A stretch of 64,000 bases of DNA, taken from contig NZ_JAEMHM010000007.1 in NCBI RefSeq assembly GCF_016458275.1, positions 226,075 to 290,074 on the forward strand. Direction: 5' to 3'. Both the position numbers and the translations under genes were made by a program. Below the pieces are notes generated by a model that was not told the DNA's origin, searched no databases, and saw only the letters and a program-made list of their open reading frames with translations. Below are positions 44,639-56,624 of this stretch, piece after piece. This DNA comes from Geomesophilobacter sediminis. Its GTDB lineage: Bacteria > Desulfobacterota > Desulfuromonadia > Geobacterales > Geobacteraceae. Each line of letters begins with the position of its first letter. The first letter of the stretch is position 1.

Positions 44639-44722
44639 GTATCAAAGGAAAATATCAAAAAAATGGGATAAGAAAAAAAGCTAATTTTTTACCGGCCCGG
44701 CTGCTCCTGGAATGGGAAGTGT

Positions 44723-44770
44723 CCCGCGTTTGGCAAACGCGGGTATGGCAAAACACCGTCGCAATTCTGC
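44723..44770. promoter_or_regulatory. 21-bp perfect palindrome and shared 12-mer upstream of the acetate operon
   Basis: CCCGCGTTTG-G-CAAACGCGGG is a perfect palindrome. Sixteen bases further, TCGCAATTCTGC is identical to a string in the dyad upstream of the sensor kinase (50910-50921). Both lie 85-145 nt beyond the candidate sigma-54 promoter, a usual enhancer distance. Confidence 0.45.
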
Positions 44771-44972
44771 ACGGTTGCGTTCTCATAAGGAGAAAGTGCT
44801 CGTTGTTTTAATGATATCGACTTTTTTTCGGATGTAAAACGTTGTCTAAAAAAAATAGGAAATTAGCTGTGGACCAGATTGGAGACGCTACCGGGAAGGG
44901 CGGAGCCAGCGGAAGGGAGGCAATGGGGGTCTGTTTGGAAATGGAGCAAAGGAGGGGGCGGGGAGACGCAAA

Positions 44973-44997
44973 CAGGGGAAGCATGGCGCTTCCCCTG
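44973..44997 (-). terminator. Hairpin after the 8-helix membrane protein gene
   Basis: Arms CAGGGGAAGC and GCTTCCCCTG are perfect over 10 bp with a 5-nt loop; only a short T-run follows on the minus strand. Confidence 0.6.
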
Positions 44998-45023
44998 CCT
45001 TGTTGAAGTTTAGGTGCGGCGGC

Positions 45024-46073
45024 CTAGTGACGCCCGGTGGCGAGCGGCTTGGCCGGGCCGTTGCGGCGGATGGCCGCGGCGAACTCCATCCAGAAGATCA
45101 GGTAGATGGAGACCATGAGGGAAAGTCCGATGTTTGCGTTCTCCGGTCCCAGCGCCTGGCTCAGGATGGGAGAGGCGAAGCCGGCACCGAGGGTCCCTGT
45201 GGCCCGCTCCAGGAGGTAGAAGACCGGGAGCGTTACCGCGGTGCCGGCGAACATGATGGCGATCCCCCGGCCCCGCTTCACCCAGTATTTGGGGGAGAAG
45301 CCGTACATCCGCATGAAGATGACCACCAGGATGATCCAGACCGAGTAGTCGACGGCGGCGTCGGGGAGCGCCAAACGGTTTTTCACCAGGGCGACCTCGA
45401 GGACGGTCACCGCGGCGAGCAGGACGAACATCCAGTTGAACTTCTCGTTCGCCTGGGTCTGCCAGTTGCGGCTGTCCGGGGCGGCGGTCTCGCGGATGTT
45501 GTGGTTGGGGGTCCCCAAGGCGGTGAAGAGGATGGCGAACCAGATGCCGGCGTTGTGGAAGAGGAGGGAGGCGTGGTTGCCGGCGACGTTGGCGATGCGG
45601 GACATCGGGTCCCGGGCGAAGTCGGCGGCGATGCGCATCAAAAACAGGTTCACCAGGACCGACAGCATCGCGATGACCGCGGTGGTGAAGATCCGGCGTG
45701 GCAGAAGGTACGGGTCGATCCGGTCCGGGAAGCCCAGGATGAAGGCGAACCAGATCAGGTACATGATCAGCGGGATCCCGAGGCAGATGCCGTAGACCGA
45801 GTTCCCGGCGAAGTCGCCGTTTTGGGCGTAGATGATGTACTTTTCCTTGCTCTCCGGGTTGGTGTTGACCGCCTTGACCACGTCCTTGGGCACTTTCTTC
45901 ACGTAGGGAAGCAGTCCCATTCCGTACCAGCCGTGATCGCCCTGGGTGGTGTCGACCACCCAGTACTGGTCTCCCATCATCTCGTCGAGCCCTTGGAAGA
46001 TGCGCAGCGAGAAGACGGCGCAGATCGTCACAACGACCAGAAGAAGCATTGCGTGGGAAATTTTCATCGGCAT
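45024..46073 (-). CDS. Unrecognised membrane protein with about eight helices
   Basis: The 349-residue protein has an N-terminal helix (AMLLLVVVTICAVFSLRIF), a polar domain of about 70 residues (DEMMGDQYWVVDTTQGDHGW and KEKYIIYAQNGDFAGN) likely in the periplasm, then seven more helices. His residues occur at HASLLFHNAG and TPNHNIRE but no haem or Fe-S motif is clear. Start chosen at MPMKIS behind GGGAGG. It is the last gene of an operon with an 83-residue membrane protein and a Cys-rich protein, driven by a strong sigma-54 promoter. I do not recognise the family. Confidence 0.7.
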   Translation of the reverse strand: MPMKISHAMLLLVVVTICAVFSLRIFQGLDEMMGDQYWVVDTTQGDHGWYGMGLLPYVKKVPKDVVKAVNTNPESKEKYIIYAQNGDFAGNSVYGICLGIPLIMYLIWFAFILGFPDRIDPYLLPRRIFTTAVIAMLSVLVNLFLMRIAADFARDPMSRIANVAGNHASLLFHNAGIWFAILFTALGTPNHNIRETAAPDSRNWQTQANEKFNWMFVLLAAVTVLEVALVKNRLALPDAAVDYSVWIILVVIFMRMYGFSPKYWVKRGRGIAIMFAGTAVTLPVFYLLERATGTLGAGFASPILSQALGPENANIGLSLMVSIYLIFWMEFAAAIRRNGPAKPLATGRH

Positions 46074-46157
46074 GGCAAGTCCTCCCGAAAGCGGAACTTG
46101 AAAAATGAATGGCAAACAGTACGTAACTTGGCCGGAAGAGCGGGATGGGCCGTCCCG

Positions 46158-46409
46158 CTATTCCTTGTGGGTGGTCCAGAACATGGAGACCGCGTTGGCG
46201 GCGAACAGGCCGTAGAGCCACATGGTGTTCCAGGCCGGGCCGGACCAGTGACTGCCGCGGCCGCCGCCGACCACCCCTGAGGCGACGACGATCCCGATCA
46301 AGGCAGTAAAGGCGACCATCGCGACGGCGCGCAGGATGGCGCTGTTGCGCCAGGTGTGGCGCTCGAGCTCTTCAATCCTTGACAGAAGTTCCAGTTCTTT
46401 TTCGCTCAT
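46158..46409 (-). CDS. Unrecognised 83-residue membrane protein
   Basis: A short coiled N-terminus (EKELELLSRIEELERHTWR) leads into two helices (ILRAVAMVAFTALIGIVVASGV and WNTMWLYGLFAANAVSMFW). The ribosome-binding site AAAGGAG is strong. It lies between the Cys-rich gene and the eight-helix gene in one operon and is likely a subunit of the same membrane assembly; function unknown. Confidence 0.75.
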   Translation of the reverse strand: MSEKELELLSRIEELERHTWRNSAILRAVAMVAFTALIGIVVASGVVGGGRGSHWSGPAWNTMWLYGLFAANAVSMFWTTHKE

Positions 46410-46442
46410 GACCGTTCTCCTTTGATCAAATGCTGGAGCTTT

Positions 46443-46649
46443 TTAGGCTCTTACACCACCCAAAAGCGACCCGTCGGTCAGCTCGGAGGGGTGTCGCTCC
46501 GAAAGTTCCCGGTACTTGAGGCACTCGCGGTAGCGGCAGCTGCAAAACCTGATGATCTGTTTCACGTCATAGGGGGAGATATATCCACATCCCACATCGC
46601 AGTAGTCATCGTTTTTGCCGTAAAAGGGGCAGATCGTTTCCTTAAGCAT
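46443..46649 (-). CDS. Cys-rich small protein (six cysteines), putative metal binder
   Basis: The 68-residue protein has Cys at 7, 17, 21, 36, 38 and 43 (CPFYGKNDDYCDVGCGYISP, then FCSCRYRECLKY), enough for an Fe-S cluster or zinc. No signal peptide or membrane helix is present. GAGG precedes the ATG by 4 nt. It is the first gene after the sigma-54 promoter and so leads the operon with the two membrane proteins. Similar small Cys-rich frames are common in Geobacter; the role is unknown. Confidence 0.7.
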   Translation of the reverse strand: MLKETICPFYGKNDDYCDVGCGYISPYDVKQIIRFCSCRYRECLKYRELSERHPSELTDGSLLGGVRA

Positions 46650-46714
46650 AGGGCCTCAACTCTCGAATGGACCGCGACGACGGGCGACCAGTGCTGGGGT
46701 AACGCCCATTTGTT

Positions 46715-46730
46715 AGCAACTGTCGTGCCA
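46715..46730 (-). promoter_or_regulatory. sigma-54 promoter of the Cys-rich/membrane-protein operon
   Basis: Minus-strand TGGCACGACAGTTGCT matches the TGGCAC-N5-TTGCT consensus at every defined position. The start is predicted about 54 nt before the first ATG. Confidence 0.85.
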
Positions 46731-46806
46731 CCGGTTTAATGATCGCCAATAAGGTAGCTGGGTCGCAGGGTTACGCTGTTTATGAGGGGTGTCGAACGTT
46801 GGTCGC

Positions 46807-47005
46807 TTTTGCAGTTTTGCAAAGGGATTTCCCCGGACCAAAAAAAGGAGGGGTTGCTGGAGAAAATCGGTATTTTTTTGCTGGTATAGGAAAATGTGCT
46901 GTAAAAACAGATCGATGAGGTGGTTTCGCGAAAAACGCGCGGCATTTTGCAGCGCTGCAAGCTTGCGTCAAACGGTTTTGCAAAAGTGCAAATGCGTTTT
47001 GCAAA
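46807..47005. promoter_or_regulatory. TTTTGCA site array, candidate enhancer for the sigma-54 promoter
   Basis: Within 200 bp lie TTTTGCAGTTTTGCAAA (46807-46823), the palindrome TTGCAGCGCTGCAA (46947-46960), the palindrome TTTTGCAAAA (46976-46985) and TTTTGCAAA (46997-47005), all upstream of the sigma-54 promoter. The remaining gap to 47359 holds a diverged family A element near 47123-47160, a reverse family A element (47186-47211) and a family B element near 47250-47273. Confidence 0.55.
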
Positions 47006-47359
47006 TGCTGCAGGGCGACCTTCCCGGTTGGGTGCTGGCAAGTCTGGCGGAGTGAGCTTGGATCGGTGGGTGCCTTCCCACGGTGGACTGTGGGGCGAGG
47101 GGAGAAATGACGGGGTGGTTTTTTCTCTGTGGGAGCACCATTTTGGGCGCGATCCGCCGCAGGCGGTGCTGACGGTAGCAGTTAATCGCGCCTGGAAAGG
47201 CGCTCCCACAGGGTAAAACGGCTACCTTGCTTATGTAAAGAGACTCGATCGCGACCGGAAGGTCGCTCCTACATGGTGGGTGGGCGCCACCTTGCCGTTG
47301 GTTCTGGATGAAGCGGCAGGTCGCCTTGAGGAACGAAACGCGACGTATCCGCTGGCAGG

Positions 47360-48751
47360 TTACCCGGCGTACTCGTCCTTGCGGATGCCGTACTTCTTGA
47401 TCTTGCGGTAGATGGTCGCCATGTTGGTCCCCGCTTCCTTGGCCGCGGCCTCGACGTTGCCGCCGTTTTTGCGCAGAAGCCCTCTCAGGTATTCCGTTTC
47501 GAACCGCGAAAGGGCACGGGCGTACTCACCCTCCTCGACGATGTTGGAAACAACCCCGGCATCGCCTTGCGGAGCGATCTCGATGAACTGGGACAGGACC
47601 GGAAGGCCGATGTACTCCCCGCTCTCCATGGCGAGACACGCCTCGACCACATTCTTCAACTGCCGTATGTTCCCGGGCCAGTGGTAGTTGGTCGCCGCTT
47701 CCAGCGCTTCGGGGGTGAGCCCCTTGATGGCGGTGGCGAACTTCTCGTTTTGCTGCCGGATGAAATGTGCTGCCAGCAGCGGCAGGTCGTCCTTGCGCTC
47801 GCGCAGGGGAGGGAGGTGGAGGTTCACCACGTTCAGACGGTAGTAGAGGTCTTCCCGGAACTCTCCCTGTTTCACCGCGTGCTTCATGTCGGCGTTGGTC
47901 GCCGACAGCACCCGGACGTCCACCTTGGTAGGGGTGGGATCGCCGATCCGGTTGAATTCCTGCTCCTGGAGAAAGCGCAGCAGCGTCTTTTGCACCGTCA
48001 TCGGCAGGTTCCCCACCTCGTCGAGGAAGAGGGTCCCCCCGTCGGCGGTCTCCAAAAGACCGCGGCGGTTTTCCGAGGCGCCGGTGAAGGCCCCCTTGCG
48101 ATAGCCGAAGAGCTCACTCTCCAGAAGCGAGGCGGGGAGGGCGCCGCAGTTGATCGCCACGAACTTCTTTTCCTTGCGCGGCGAGTTGTAGTGGATGGCC
48201 TGGGCGATCAGTTCCTTGCCGGTGCCGGACTCGCCGGTGATCAGGACCGAGGTGTCGCGCACCGCGACCTTCTCCACCCGTTCCAGAAGCTCGCGCAGGC
48301 TGCTCGACGCCCCGATGATGTTTTCGACGTGGAACCTGCCGACCAGCTCCTCGCGGAGCTCCCGGTTTTCCTCCATCAGGGCGGTCTGCTTCAGGGCGTT
48401 TTTGACCCGGTAGAGGAGCTCCTCCGGCTCGAACGGCTTGGTGAGCATGTCATAGGCCCCCTTGCGCAGCGCCTGGATGCTCATCTCCACCGTGGCATAG
48501 GCGGTCACCATGATGACCGGAATGGAAGGTTCCTTTTGCTTGATCTTCTGCAACAGTTCCAGGCCGTCCATCCCCGGCATCTTGATGTCGGTGACGATGA
48601 TGTCCCACTGGCGCGCCGTGAAGGTCTCCAGCGCCTCGAACGAGCGGGTGAACGCGGTCACCTGGTAGCCATTGTCGGAGAGGACTGCCTCCATCATCCG
48701 GCAAAGCCCTTCCTCGTTGTCGATCACCATTACCCTTTTCTGTGCCGTCAC
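47360..48751 (-). CDS. NtrC-family sigma-54 response regulator
   Basis: The 463-residue protein has a receiver (IIVTDIKMPGMDG, Asp55), an AAA+ domain with Walker A GESGTGKE (near 173), GAFTGA loop (near 226) and FLDEVGN Walker B, and a C-terminal Fis-type helix-turn-helix (GGNVEAAAKEAGTNMATIYR KIKKYG). It lies about 100 nt downstream of the cache-domain kinase gene on the same strand and forms a two-component pair. It is the nearest candidate activator for the sigma-54 promoters at 46715 and, less certainly, 44622. Confidence 0.95.
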   Translation of the reverse strand: MTAQKRVMVIDNEEGLCRMMEAVLSDNGYQVTAFTRSFEALETFTARQWDIIVTDIKMPGMDGLELLQKIKQKEPSIPVIMVTAYATVEMSIQALRKGAYDMLTKPFEPEELLYRVKNALKQTALMEENRELREELVGRFHVENIIGASSSLRELLERVEKVAVRDTSVLITGESGTGKELIAQAIHYNSPRKEKKFVAINCGALPASLLESELFGYRKGAFTGASENRRGLLETADGGTLFLDEVGNLPMTVQKTLLRFLQEQEFNRIGDPTPTKVDVRVLSATNADMKHAVKQGEFREDLYYRLNVVNLHLPPLRERKDDLPLLAAHFIRQQNEKFATAIKGLTPEALEAATNYHWPGNIRQLKNVVEACLAMESGEYIGLPVLSQFIEIAPQGDAGVVSNIVEEGEYARALSRFETEYLRGLLRKNGGNVEAAAKEAGTNMATIYRKIKKYGIRKDEYAG

Positions 48752-48854
48752 AAAGTCCTCCGTCCCGGCGGCGTCCGGCGCCGGAAAAGTCGTTCTTGGC
48801 TTCTCTGTTGCGCGGGGCCTTCGATACGACCGATCGGACCCCGCTGGAGCGGAT

Positions 48855-50822
48855 TTACTCGTAGAGGTCCCGGTTCACCGGAAGGAGCACCTCCACGGTG
48901 GTCCCGGTCCCGACCGAGCTTTCGATCCGGATCTTGCCGTGGTGCTGTTCCACGATCTGCTTGGTGATGGCGAGACCCAAGCCCGTTCCCTTGATCTTGG
49001 TGGTGAAGAAGGGCTCGAAGATCCTTTCCATGTGCTCGGCGGGAATCCCGCCGCCGTTGTCGCGGAACTTGAGGCTCACCAGCCCGTCGGCGGCGAGCTC
49101 GGAACTCACCACCAAGGTTCCCCCTTTTTCCATCGCCGCCCCGGCGTTCAGGATCAGGTTGATCGCCACCTGCCGGATCTGGTCCCCGTCGATCATGATC
49201 GAGGGAATGCCCGGCTGGAGCTCCTTGCGCACCGACACGTGGTGCATGTCGGTGTGGTTGGCGGCGAAATCGACGATCTGGTCCAAAAGGGCGTTGATGT
49301 CGGTTTCCTCAAGGTCGGGCTGCGGGGTCCGGGCGTAGTTCAAAAGATCCTGGACGATCTTCTTGCACCGCTTGCTCTCCCGCTTGATCTCGTGGATGAA
49401 CTTGTAATGCGGGTCGTCCGGGGAGAGCTTCCCCTCGATATAGCCGGCGTAGCCCAGGATGACCCCGAGCGGGTTGTTGATCTCGTGCGCCACGCCGGAG
49501 GAGAGCACCCCCAGCGACGCCATCTTCCCCTGCTGCGCCAGGTTCGCCTCCAGCTCCTTGTTGTGCTTGATGATGCTGGTCATCTTGTTGAAGGCGACGG
49601 CCAGTTCGCCCAGCTCGTCGTTGGCGGTGACCGGGATCCGCTCGTCAAAGCGCCCCCGCTTCACCTTCCGGATCACCGTCATCATCCGGGCGATCGGGTC
49701 GGTCATCACCCGCGAGGCGACGAAGACCAGGACCATGGAGATCACCGAGACCAGGATGGTGAGCACCACCATGCTCTCCATGATGCGCCCCTTGATCGCG
49801 TTCGCCTCCTCGTAGAACTCGTCCTCGTAGGAGCCGGCGGCGACGATCCAGTTCCACGGTTTGAAATACTCGTAGCGGACGATCTTCATCCGGGGTGCCG
49901 ACTCTCCCGGGTTTTTCCAGGCGTAGCGGATCCAGCCGGTTTTGTTCTCGCACATCTCCTTGATGAAGGTGGAGCCGTTGAAGTCGGTCGCCTTGATGAA
50001 GTTCTTCCCTTCGCCGCTCGGGTGAATCATGAAGTTCCCCGAACCGTCCATGCAGAAGATGTAACCGGTCTTGCCGACCTTCTTCGCCTTGAGCTTTTCC
50101 TTGAGCGCCTCGAAGGAGCGCCGCTCGAAATTGACGTCCTCGTAGGTCTCCTCGAGATAGCCGCCGGCGGCGATGATCCAGTCCCAATCCTTGAAGTAGC
50201 GGTAGGCAACCACCTTTTTGCGCAGCGCCTTGTCGCCCAGTTCCGCGTTGCGCCAGGGGTAGACGATGTAGAGGACCTCCCCCGGCTTGGACCGGACCGC
50301 CTTCTCGCACATCTCGCGGATGAAGTAGTGCCCCTTGTCGTCGTGCTCGTTGAAGACGTTCTTCCCTTCCTGGGCGATGTGGACCTTGAGCTCCCCCTTG
50401 CTGGTCATGGCATAGATGTAGCCGGTCTTGCCGACGTTCACCTTTTTCAGGGCGCGGTCCGCCTCCCGCTTCGCAGTTTCCAGGTCGATGAGCCCCTTCT
50501 TGTACTGGTTGTTCTGGGCCCGGACCATGTTGTAGGAGAGGTCGGTAAGGGTGGCGAGCTCCTGGTGGAAGCTCCGTTCCTTGTCCTGTTTGTAGACCTG
50601 GAACTGCTGGTAATGGGAGTTGAGGAGATCGGCCGCAAAGGAGGCGGTGTGTTCGAGGTCGTCCTTACTGGTCTGGGTGATGCCGAGGTAGGCCTGCTTG
50701 GTGGAGATGTACCCGATGACCCCGCCGACGATGAAGATCGGGATGGTCACCAGGGGGAGTACCAGTACCATCATTTTCCAGCGGAGTTTCAGGTTGTTAA
50801 CGAGATTGATAATCTCGGCCAT
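48855..50822 (-). CDS. Sensor histidine kinase with two single-cache domains
   Basis: The 655-residue protein has one N-terminal helix (MMVLVLPLVTIPIFIVGGVIG), two tandem sCache_2-like periplasmic repeats (VGKTGYIYAMTSKGELKVHI and VGKTGYIFCMDGSGNFMIHP), a second helix (MVVLTILVSVISMVLVFVAS), HAMP, HisKA with SSGVAHEINNPLG (His near 445) and an HATPase with FRDNGGGIP and GTGLGLAI. Cache repeats of this type bind small carboxylates or amino acids. Its position near the acetate symporter operon and a shared 12-mer upstream make a carboxylate ligand attractive, but this is inference. Confidence 0.95.
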   Translation of the reverse strand: MAEIINLVNNLKLRWKMMVLVLPLVTIPIFIVGGVIGYISTKQAYLGITQTSKDDLEHTASFAADLLNSHYQQFQVYKQDKERSFHQELATLTDLSYNMVRAQNNQYKKGLIDLETAKREADRALKKVNVGKTGYIYAMTSKGELKVHIAQEGKNVFNEHDDKGHYFIREMCEKAVRSKPGEVLYIVYPWRNAELGDKALRKKVVAYRYFKDWDWIIAAGGYLEETYEDVNFERRSFEALKEKLKAKKVGKTGYIFCMDGSGNFMIHPSGEGKNFIKATDFNGSTFIKEMCENKTGWIRYAWKNPGESAPRMKIVRYEYFKPWNWIVAAGSYEDEFYEEANAIKGRIMESMVVLTILVSVISMVLVFVASRVMTDPIARMMTVIRKVKRGRFDERIPVTANDELGELAVAFNKMTSIIKHNKELEANLAQQGKMASLGVLSSGVAHEINNPLGVILGYAGYIEGKLSPDDPHYKFIHEIKRESKRCKKIVQDLLNYARTPQPDLEETDINALLDQIVDFAANHTDMHHVSVRKELQPGIPSIMIDGDQIRQVAINLILNAGAAMEKGGTLVVSSELAADGLVSLKFRDNGGGIPAEHMERIFEPFFTTKIKGTGLGLAITKQIVEQHHGKIRIESSVGTGTTVEVLLPVNRDLYE

Positions 50823-50906
50823 GGGCCTCCCTTTTCACCTGCGCAATGGGGGGGATGTAACGTATACGGGATACTAGCGGAAACCGGTACCAAAATGCCA
50901 GTGAAT

Positions 50907-50926
50907 TTTTCGCAATTCTGCGAAAA
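50907..50926. promoter_or_regulatory. Dyad upstream of the sensor kinase gene
   Basis: TTTTCGCA-ATTC-TGCGAAAA, perfect 8-bp arms, 85 nt before the kinase ATG. Its core TCGCAATTCTGC recurs in the acetate operon control region. The remaining gap to 51226 holds a family C element (about 50992-51009) and a reverse family A element (about 51067-51087). Confidence 0.45.
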
Positions 50927-51226
50927 TTGAAACGGGCCAGGTGGGGAGATGGGGGCGGTGCGCGGGGCAGGCCCGGACGAGGCTCGTAGGGGCCGAGCAT
51001 GCTGCGCCCATCATTTCGCGGCTGGTCGATGCATTCTGGTTTTGGGCGATACAGACCGCGGGCGATCGCGCCGGGACCGGCGCTCCCACACGGTAAGGTA
51101 AAAGTTTTTTTGGTTCCACCCCCTTGTAAATGAGCCGGCGACTGCACACCTTGCTTATAATTAAAATGGCATGCACCGGAAAGCCGAATGCTGCTATACT
51201 GAGCCCCTTCGGGGAGGACACCTGTC

Positions 51227-52102
51227 ATGCCGCACATCCCATCTTTTCCGGAAGCGCGTGGCATAGAGCTTAGCGACAAGCCTTTGCTGGACCGGCTGTT
51301 CCGCGAGCTCGAGCCGCGCATCTCGGAATTTTCCTTCGCCAACCTTTTTCTTTTTCGCGTGGTCCACGACTACCGGCTGACCATGGTCGGCGATGCGGTC
51401 GTCGTTCTTGGAAAAGGGTACGACGGCACGCCGTACTTCCTCCCCCCGCTGTCCGGCGACATCCCGGCCGCCCTGGCGCGGCTTTGGGGGGAAGGATTGA
51501 CTCTCTACGGCGCGGACGATCCCTTCCGCGAGCGCTACCTGCGCGAGGTCGAGGCGGTGGAGGACCGGGACAATTCCGACTATCTCTACCTGCGCGAGGA
51601 GTTGGCCACCCTGCCGGGGAGCCGTTTTCACAAGAAAAAGAACCGGGTGAACTACTTCTCGCTGCGCCACAGTTTCACCGTGGAGCCTTACCGGGATGGG
51701 CATCTGGAGGGGGCGCTCGCCTTGCTGGAAGAGTGGCGCCGGGTGCGGGCGGCCCAGGGGGACCAGGTGGGGGGTGAGGTTGAGGGGGCGGCCGAGGCGC
51801 TGCGCCTTAACCGGGAACTGGGACTGGAAGGGGTGGTGGTACTCGTGGAAGGGGAGGTGCGCGGCTTCGCGCTCGGCGAACGGCTGAACGCCGAGACCTG
51901 CGTCTGTCACTTCGAGAAGGCCGATCTCTTCATGGACGGGATCTACCAGCTTGTGAACCGCGAGTTCGCCCGGCTCTTGTTCACCGACTGCACCTATATC
52001 AATAGGGAGCAGGACCTGGGCGATCTGTCGCTTCGGCAGGCGAAGCTTTCCTATCAGCCGGTGGAGATGGTGCGCAAGTATCGGGTGAAGGGAGAGGGCT
52101 AA
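51227..52102 (+). CDS. DUF2156 / LPG-synthase C-terminal-domain protein
   Basis: The 291-residue soluble protein has two GNAT-like halves: FANLFLFRVVHDYRLTMVGD, FHKKKNRVNYFSLRHSFTVEPY, VVVLVEGEVRGFALGERLN, FEKADLFMDGIYQLVNREFA and the terminal TYINREQDLGDLSLRQAKLSYQP with QPVEMVRKYRV. This is the DUF2156 pattern related to the aminoacyl-transferring half of lysyl-phosphatidylglycerol synthases. There is no membrane flippase part. The substrate is unknown. Downstream, 52103-52320 holds family C, A and B elements and a short GGGGAGGGGA repeat. Confidence 0.85.
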   Translation: MPHIPSFPEARGIELSDKPLLDRLFRELEPRISEFSFANLFLFRVVHDYRLTMVGDAVVVLGKGYDGTPYFLPPLSGDIPAALARLWGEGLTLYGADDPFRERYLREVEAVEDRDNSDYLYLREELATLPGSRFHKKKNRVNYFSLRHSFTVEPYRDGHLEGALALLEEWRRVRAAQGDQVGGEVEGAAEALRLNRELGLEGVVVLVEGEVRGFALGERLNAETCVCHFEKADLFMDGIYQLVNREFARLLFTDCTYINREQDLGDLSLRQAKLSYQPVEMVRKYRVKGEG

Positions 52103-52112
52103 AAAGGATTGA

Positions 52113-52232
52113 TGGGCCCCCAGCATCCTGCGCCCCTACGAGCATGATGCGAGAGCCGTGCACGGTGGGAGCGCCTTTCCCGGCGCGAATTCGCTGCCTC
52201 GAAATCTAGGAGCGACATTCCTGTCGCGATTC
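52113..52232. repeat. Dispersed palindromes of families C, A and B in a row
   Basis: A diverged family C element (CAGCATCCTGCGCCCCTACG), a family A element (GGGAGCGCCTTTCCCGGCGC) and a reverse family B element (GGAGCGACATTCCTGTCGCG) follow each other within 120 bp. Confidence 0.8.
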
Positions 52233-52355
52233 ACCGGTGCTGGATAAGAACCCCATCCTCACCCGTCCCCTCCCCTTGAAGGGGAGGGGACGTCCGGGCG
52301 TTTTTCCCAGAGGAAAGAGGCTGTTACATCTTGTACGCCGTGGCCGGATAGGGTT

Positions 52356-53396
52356 TCAGGGGCAGGGGCGGGCGCCGAGGCGCTCGGTAAGGACGGTGCA
52401 GAGTTCGTCGGCGGCGGCCTCGAAGTTTTCCATGCCCAGGCCGAAGTCCTCGCGCCACTCCCGGTTCTTGTAATAGACCTTGTCGTAGTAAAGCTCGATG
52501 AGCCCGGTCATGAAAGGCTCCATCTCCCAGCGCTCCAGGTTGCCCTTCAGCTCCTCGTAGCACTTTCCGCCCAGACGCTTCTTGATCCGTCCCAGTGCCT
52601 CGGCCATCTCTTCCTTGTATTCGGGGAGGCCGTACTCGGCGATCAGGCGCTGCACCCGGACCGGCACCGGGGCGTGGCACCAGACCCGGATCCCTTGCGC
52701 CATCTTGTCATAGAAGTCGCCGGGGAGCGACAGCCGCCCGATGCGCTGGCTTTCTCCTTCCAGCACCAGGGGGATGTCGGACGGGAGCTTGCGGATCGCG
52801 TCCCACAACAGGGTCTCGAAGCGTTTCTGGGTGAGCGCCTGGGTAAGCCCGAGCTCGCCGAAGGCGGAGCCGCGGTGCCGGGCGAGCCCTTCGAGGTCCA
52901 GGACGGCAAAGCCGCGCTGTTCCAGGATCGCGAGCAGGGTGGTTTTGCCGATGCCGGTCATCCCGTGCAGCACCACCAGGGGGGTGGGGTGGCGGAAATC
53001 CTGGAAAAACGCCGACACCTGGTTGCGAAACGCCTTGTAGCCTCCGATCATCTGTCGCGCCGGGAAACCGGCCAGATCCAGCACCGTGGCGATGGTCTTG
53101 CTCCTTAAGCCCCCGCGCCAGCAGTAGACGACGATGGGACGGCCGCCGGCCTCCTTGGCCACGGCGTCGACCATCTCGGGAAAGCGGTGCGCGGTAAGGG
53201 CAAGCCCGCGCAGCCGGGCCGCCTTGGGCCCGTCGTTTTTATGGATGATCCCGATCTCCACCCGTTCCTCGTTGGTGAGAAGCGGGACGTTGACGGCACC
53301 GGGAATGTGGTCTTCCTCGTATTCCAGCGGGGTGCGGGCATCCACCAGGAGGTGGGTTTCCAAAAGGCTTTCGTTGAATGCTACGGTTTCCGGCAT
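52356..53396 (-). CDS. mnmH: tRNA 2-selenouridine synthase
   Basis: The 346-residue protein has an N-terminal rhodanese domain with the active Cys92 (IVVYCWRGGLRSK) and a C-terminal P-loop domain (LHGMTGIGKTTLL, Lys151), the two-part layout of MnmH/SelU. It replaces sulfur by selenium in the wobble 2-thiouridine of some tRNAs with selenophosphate, and also geranylates it. A CAAGGAG site precedes the ATG. With tRNA-Sec in the same window it shows that this organism uses selenium for both proteins and tRNA. Confidence 0.95.
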   Translation of the reverse strand: MPETVAFNESLLETHLLVDARTPLEYEEDHIPGAVNVPLLTNEERVEIGIIHKNDGPKAARLRGLALTAHRFPEMVDAVAKEAGGRPIVVYCWRGGLRSKTIATVLDLAGFPARQMIGGYKAFRNQVSAFFQDFRHPTPLVVLHGMTGIGKTTLLAILEQRGFAVLDLEGLARHRGSAFGELGLTQALTQKRFETLLWDAIRKLPSDIPLVLEGESQRIGRLSLPGDFYDKMAQGIRVWCHAPVPVRVQRLIAEYGLPEYKEEMAEALGRIKKRLGGKCYEELKGNLERWEMEPFMTGLIELYYDKVYYKNREWREDFGLGMENFEAAADELCTVLTERLGARPCP

Positions 53397-53516
53397 GATC
53401 TCTCCTTGAATCGGGCCCCCCATTATAAGGAGGGCGCCCCGGTAATGCAAGAAGGTCAAAGCCGATCACCTTTCTGCCACAAGAAGGTGACAGTTACCTG
53501 TAACCACCCTTTTCTG

Positions 53517-53545
53517 TTGAGCGATTCTCACATTCGTGGTATCTT
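53517..53545 (+). promoter_or_regulatory. sigma-70-type promoter for secA
   Basis: TTGAGC and TATCTT with a 17-bp gap, ending about 48 nt before the secA ATG. Confidence 0.55.
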
Positions 53546-53593
53546 GACCTGTTTCCACAACCCTTTCTGACTGAAGCGAAGGAGAGTTTATTG

Positions 53594-56461
<2,868 letters not shown>

Positions 56462-56624
56462 AGCAGGGGCTCGGGACTGGGGGCTAGGGGCCAGGGAAAA
56501 ACCTGGTGCCACCCCGGTGCCGCCGGCTACTGCGCGGTCAGCGTCGACCGATCGGTCTGATCCGTCCGACCGGTCCGAGGGGAACCCGTTCTCCGATCGG
56601 CCTTCCCCAAAGGAGGGGCAACAC

